The notes beneath the pieces were generated by a model. The model was not told where the DNA came from and did not search any database. It saw nothing but the letters and a program-made list of their open reading frames with translations. Position numbers and translations under genes: made by a program. A DNA stretch of 64,000 bases from Coptis chinensis (lineage: Eukaryota; Streptophyta; Magnoliopsida; Ranunculales; Ranunculaceae): contig CM027377.1 of NCBI GenBank assembly GCA_015680905.1, positions 38,588,501 through 38,652,500 on the forward strand, written 5' to 3'. Positions within the stretch are counted from its first letter, which is position 1. Each line of letters begins with the position of its first letter. This document shows, one piece after another, positions 60,987-64,000 of the stretch.

Positions 60987-61376
60987 TCAACATGAAAAGA
61001 CCCATCGTTATTACAATAACCTTTACCAACAAAACCCTCATTCTTTGTCGTAACAAACTTGTCACTCTCAAAAGTCACCTTGACGCCAACTTTTCCCCAA
61101 GGTAGGGACATTTAAATCGATTCAACGAATCTCGGGAACATGAAGAACATTACTAAGTGAAAGGGTTTTCCCCGGTTAACCGAGAGGAAGAACCTTGCAT
61201 GTTCCCTCAACAGAAATGACCTAGAGTCACCCATATAGACCTTTTCATCTTTCACTAGTATGTAATCCGAGAAGGCTTCAACATCACCACAGACGTGTAT
61301 GGTGGCACGAATCTAGTACCCAGTTCCTCTTCCCGGTGGCTATGAACACTTGTGACACGACAGCCAAAGAACAATA

Positions 61377-62309
61377 TCATCTCCCTTGAACTAGATTAGC
61401 ATTGGGAGGATCATCAGTGTCTTTCTTGTGTCTGCACTGAAAAGCCCTATGTCCAGGTTTACCACAAACATAACAATTTCCATTGCCAGTACCACTCCTT
61501 TTAAAAGAAGTGCCTTTGACCTTGAAATTCTTATTTTTGTTGGACTTCTGCTTCTTAGAGGTTTTGTTAGATTTGCTGGGATTACCTTCAACGATATTGG
61601 CTTTAGAATGAAATTCCTTAGACAACACCTCATCCCGAGTCTTGTTCTTTTCCTCTATGTGAATGTGAATGATCACATCCTCAAGAGTCATCTGCTTACG
61701 CTTATGCTTCATACTATTTTTATAGTGTTTCCAAGACTCGGGGAGTTTCTCAATCAAACATCCAAAGACAAAGGATTGGGTAAATTAATACCCTCGGTTT
61801 TCAAATCATTAATCAAAGACATGAAAATCATGGATTTGAGACGTTACATCTCTATCCTCTCATATGGAACTTTAGAAAATTCCCAATAGCATATTTCGAA
61901 AGTACCAAAGATCCTCTATTATGTATTTTTGTTCAAACTCTCCCATATATCATGTGCATTCTTATTTGAACAATAAATATCAAAAATCTCATTGGACAAG
62001 GTACTCAAAATAGCATGACGACATACCTTATTCCCATTGAGCTAAGCGCCTTGATTTCTTTCGAAATCATTAGAACCCTCCCGGGTCTTCAGATCGGTGA
62101 GATACTTTGCATAGTTGAGTACATCTAGTAATGTGGAACACCCTTTCTCTCCATCTCTTGAAGTGTGAACCGTTGAAGGATTCAATCTTTGACACATTAG
62201 GTAAATTCATGCGAGCATTCAAGAGGTGCAAAGATCTCTCATAGGCGAAGTTACTTCCATGACTCGCACTAGTTTCTTTGATCGGGCGTGGTGTCAACAG
62301 TGTAGACAT
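61377..62309 (-). pseudogene. gag region of the Copia element
   Basis: 62309-62070 begins MSTLLTPRPIKETSASHGSN with FNGSHFKRWRERV, the usual Copia gag start just inside the LTR. 61757-61377 holds IEKLPESWKHYKNSMKHK and the CX2CX4HX4C knuckle CYVCGKPGHRAFQC. The part between them is in other frames, so gag is broken. Confidence 0.86.
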
Positions 62310-62328
62310 CTTGTTCTTTCCTTAAGAT

Positions 62329-62963
<635 letters not shown>

Positions 62964-64000
62964 TGAAAAGCGGATTGGTGGACCAATGTTGCTCATTATA
63001 ATCGTGAACGTATAAGGAGGGGTGCAACTGTTGATAAGACAGTTTGTCGAAAGAATTTAGGGAGATTGACTCGTTTGTGGTTCAAGGCAGAACAGGAGCA
63101 GCAACACAACTATTTGAAAGATGGTCCATATATATCACCAGAAGAAGCAGTTGCTATGTACACGACCACTGTGCATTGGCTGGAACAGAGGAAATTTTCC
63201 CCTATTCCCTTCCCTCCCTTGTCCTACAAGCATGATGTCAATCTCGGGAGAAGTGTTTTCTGGAATATGAAAAATCGGCTTCCTCAAAGTATAACAACTT
63301 TGGAATGGGTGAATAGCTTTGTTTCCGTTTACAGCAAGGACAATCCTAATTTACTCTTCAGCATGTGTGGATTTGAATTCCGACTATTGCCTAAGATAAG
63401 AATGAGTCAAGAGGCATTCAGCAACTGCAGAGATGGGGTTTGAAACTTGCAGAATGAGCAGACCAAAGAGAGAACTGCGGTGGCCTTTTGCAAATAGACA
63501 ATGAACACATGAAAGTGTTTGACAATCGTGTGAGGCAGATTCTAATGTCTTCAGGATCAACGACATTTACAAAGATTGTCAACAAGTGGAATACAGCTCT
63601 CATAGGTCTTATGACGTACTTCCGTGAAGCAACTCTTCATACCCAGGAACTGTTAGATTTGTTGGTCAAATGTGAAAATAAAGTTCAGACACGTATTAAG
63701 ATTGGTTTGAATTCAAAGATGCCGAGCAGGTTCCCACCTGTTATATTCTATACACCAAAGGAAATTGGAGGATTGGGAATGCTATCAATGGGTCACACAA
63801 AGTCACCTCAGATACTGTAAACAGACTGACGTTGGAATAACCCACTTCCGGAGTGGTTTGACTCACATAGAGGACCAGCTCATTTCGAATCTCTATCGCT
63901 ACATACAGCCATGGGAGAGTGAATTTCTAGAATCTCAACGTGTCTGGGCAGAATATGCATTGAAGAGGCAGGAGGCACAATCCCAGAACAGACGCTTAAC

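Overview
This is nuclear DNA of a flowering plant, most likely a eudicot. The evidence is long genes with many short exons and AT-rich GT-AG introns, plus plant gene families: a PLIM2-type LIM protein, the beta-type mitochondrial NAD-malic enzyme, a SEND1-type nuclease and a plant complex I ESSS subunit. L1 LINEs, a deleted Copia element, a Helitron, a tRNA-derived SINE and MITEs are also present. I see no organellar or bacterial sequence. The species cannot be fixed from the sequence.

Left part (1-28 kb) is a gene-rich single-copy block. A LIM-domain gene lies on the minus strand (1074-2390). Four plus-strand housekeeping genes follow: the CFIm25 subunit of pre-mRNA cleavage factor I (5873-10830), the complex I ESSS subunit (12278-13896), mitochondrial NAD-malic enzyme 2 (15342-21767) and a SEND1/GEN-like nuclease (22847-27954). 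CFIm25 and ESSS read cleanly. The LIM gene, NAD-ME2 and SEND1 carry ten 1-2 base indels in otherwise conserved exons with good splice sites, which looks more like uncorrected consensus error than decay.

Middle and right part (28-57 kb) is a short-chain dehydrogenase/reductase (SDR) locus torn apart by mobile DNA. Two near-identical five-exon SDR genes (38237-40370 and 54187-56919) and at least one 3' remnant (about 52850-53480) share flanking sequence; pieces of those flanks also lie near 28.5 kb and 48.1 kb. Between them sit a 5'-truncated L1 LINE (29353-about 33270), a Helitron-like element full of 53-bp minisatellite units (about 33635-37881), a full-length but inactivated L1 LINE with a perfect 13-bp target duplication (41070-47788) and several local tandem duplications. 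Two MITEs are dated relative to the SDR duplications by empty sites in a paralogue.

Right end (57.4-64 kb) is a pseudogene of the spliceosome core protein PRP8, with nonsense changes, frameshifts and a large internal deletion. It is interrupted by a Copia-type LTR element (59420-62854) that lacks reverse transcriptase and has a perfect 5-bp target duplication. The pseudogene runs off the right edge.

I found no clearly new biological system. The most unusual things are the nested SDR/TE architecture, the minisatellite-carrying Helitron, the shared non-canonical GC-AG intron of the SDR pair and the pattern of indels in the conserved genes.
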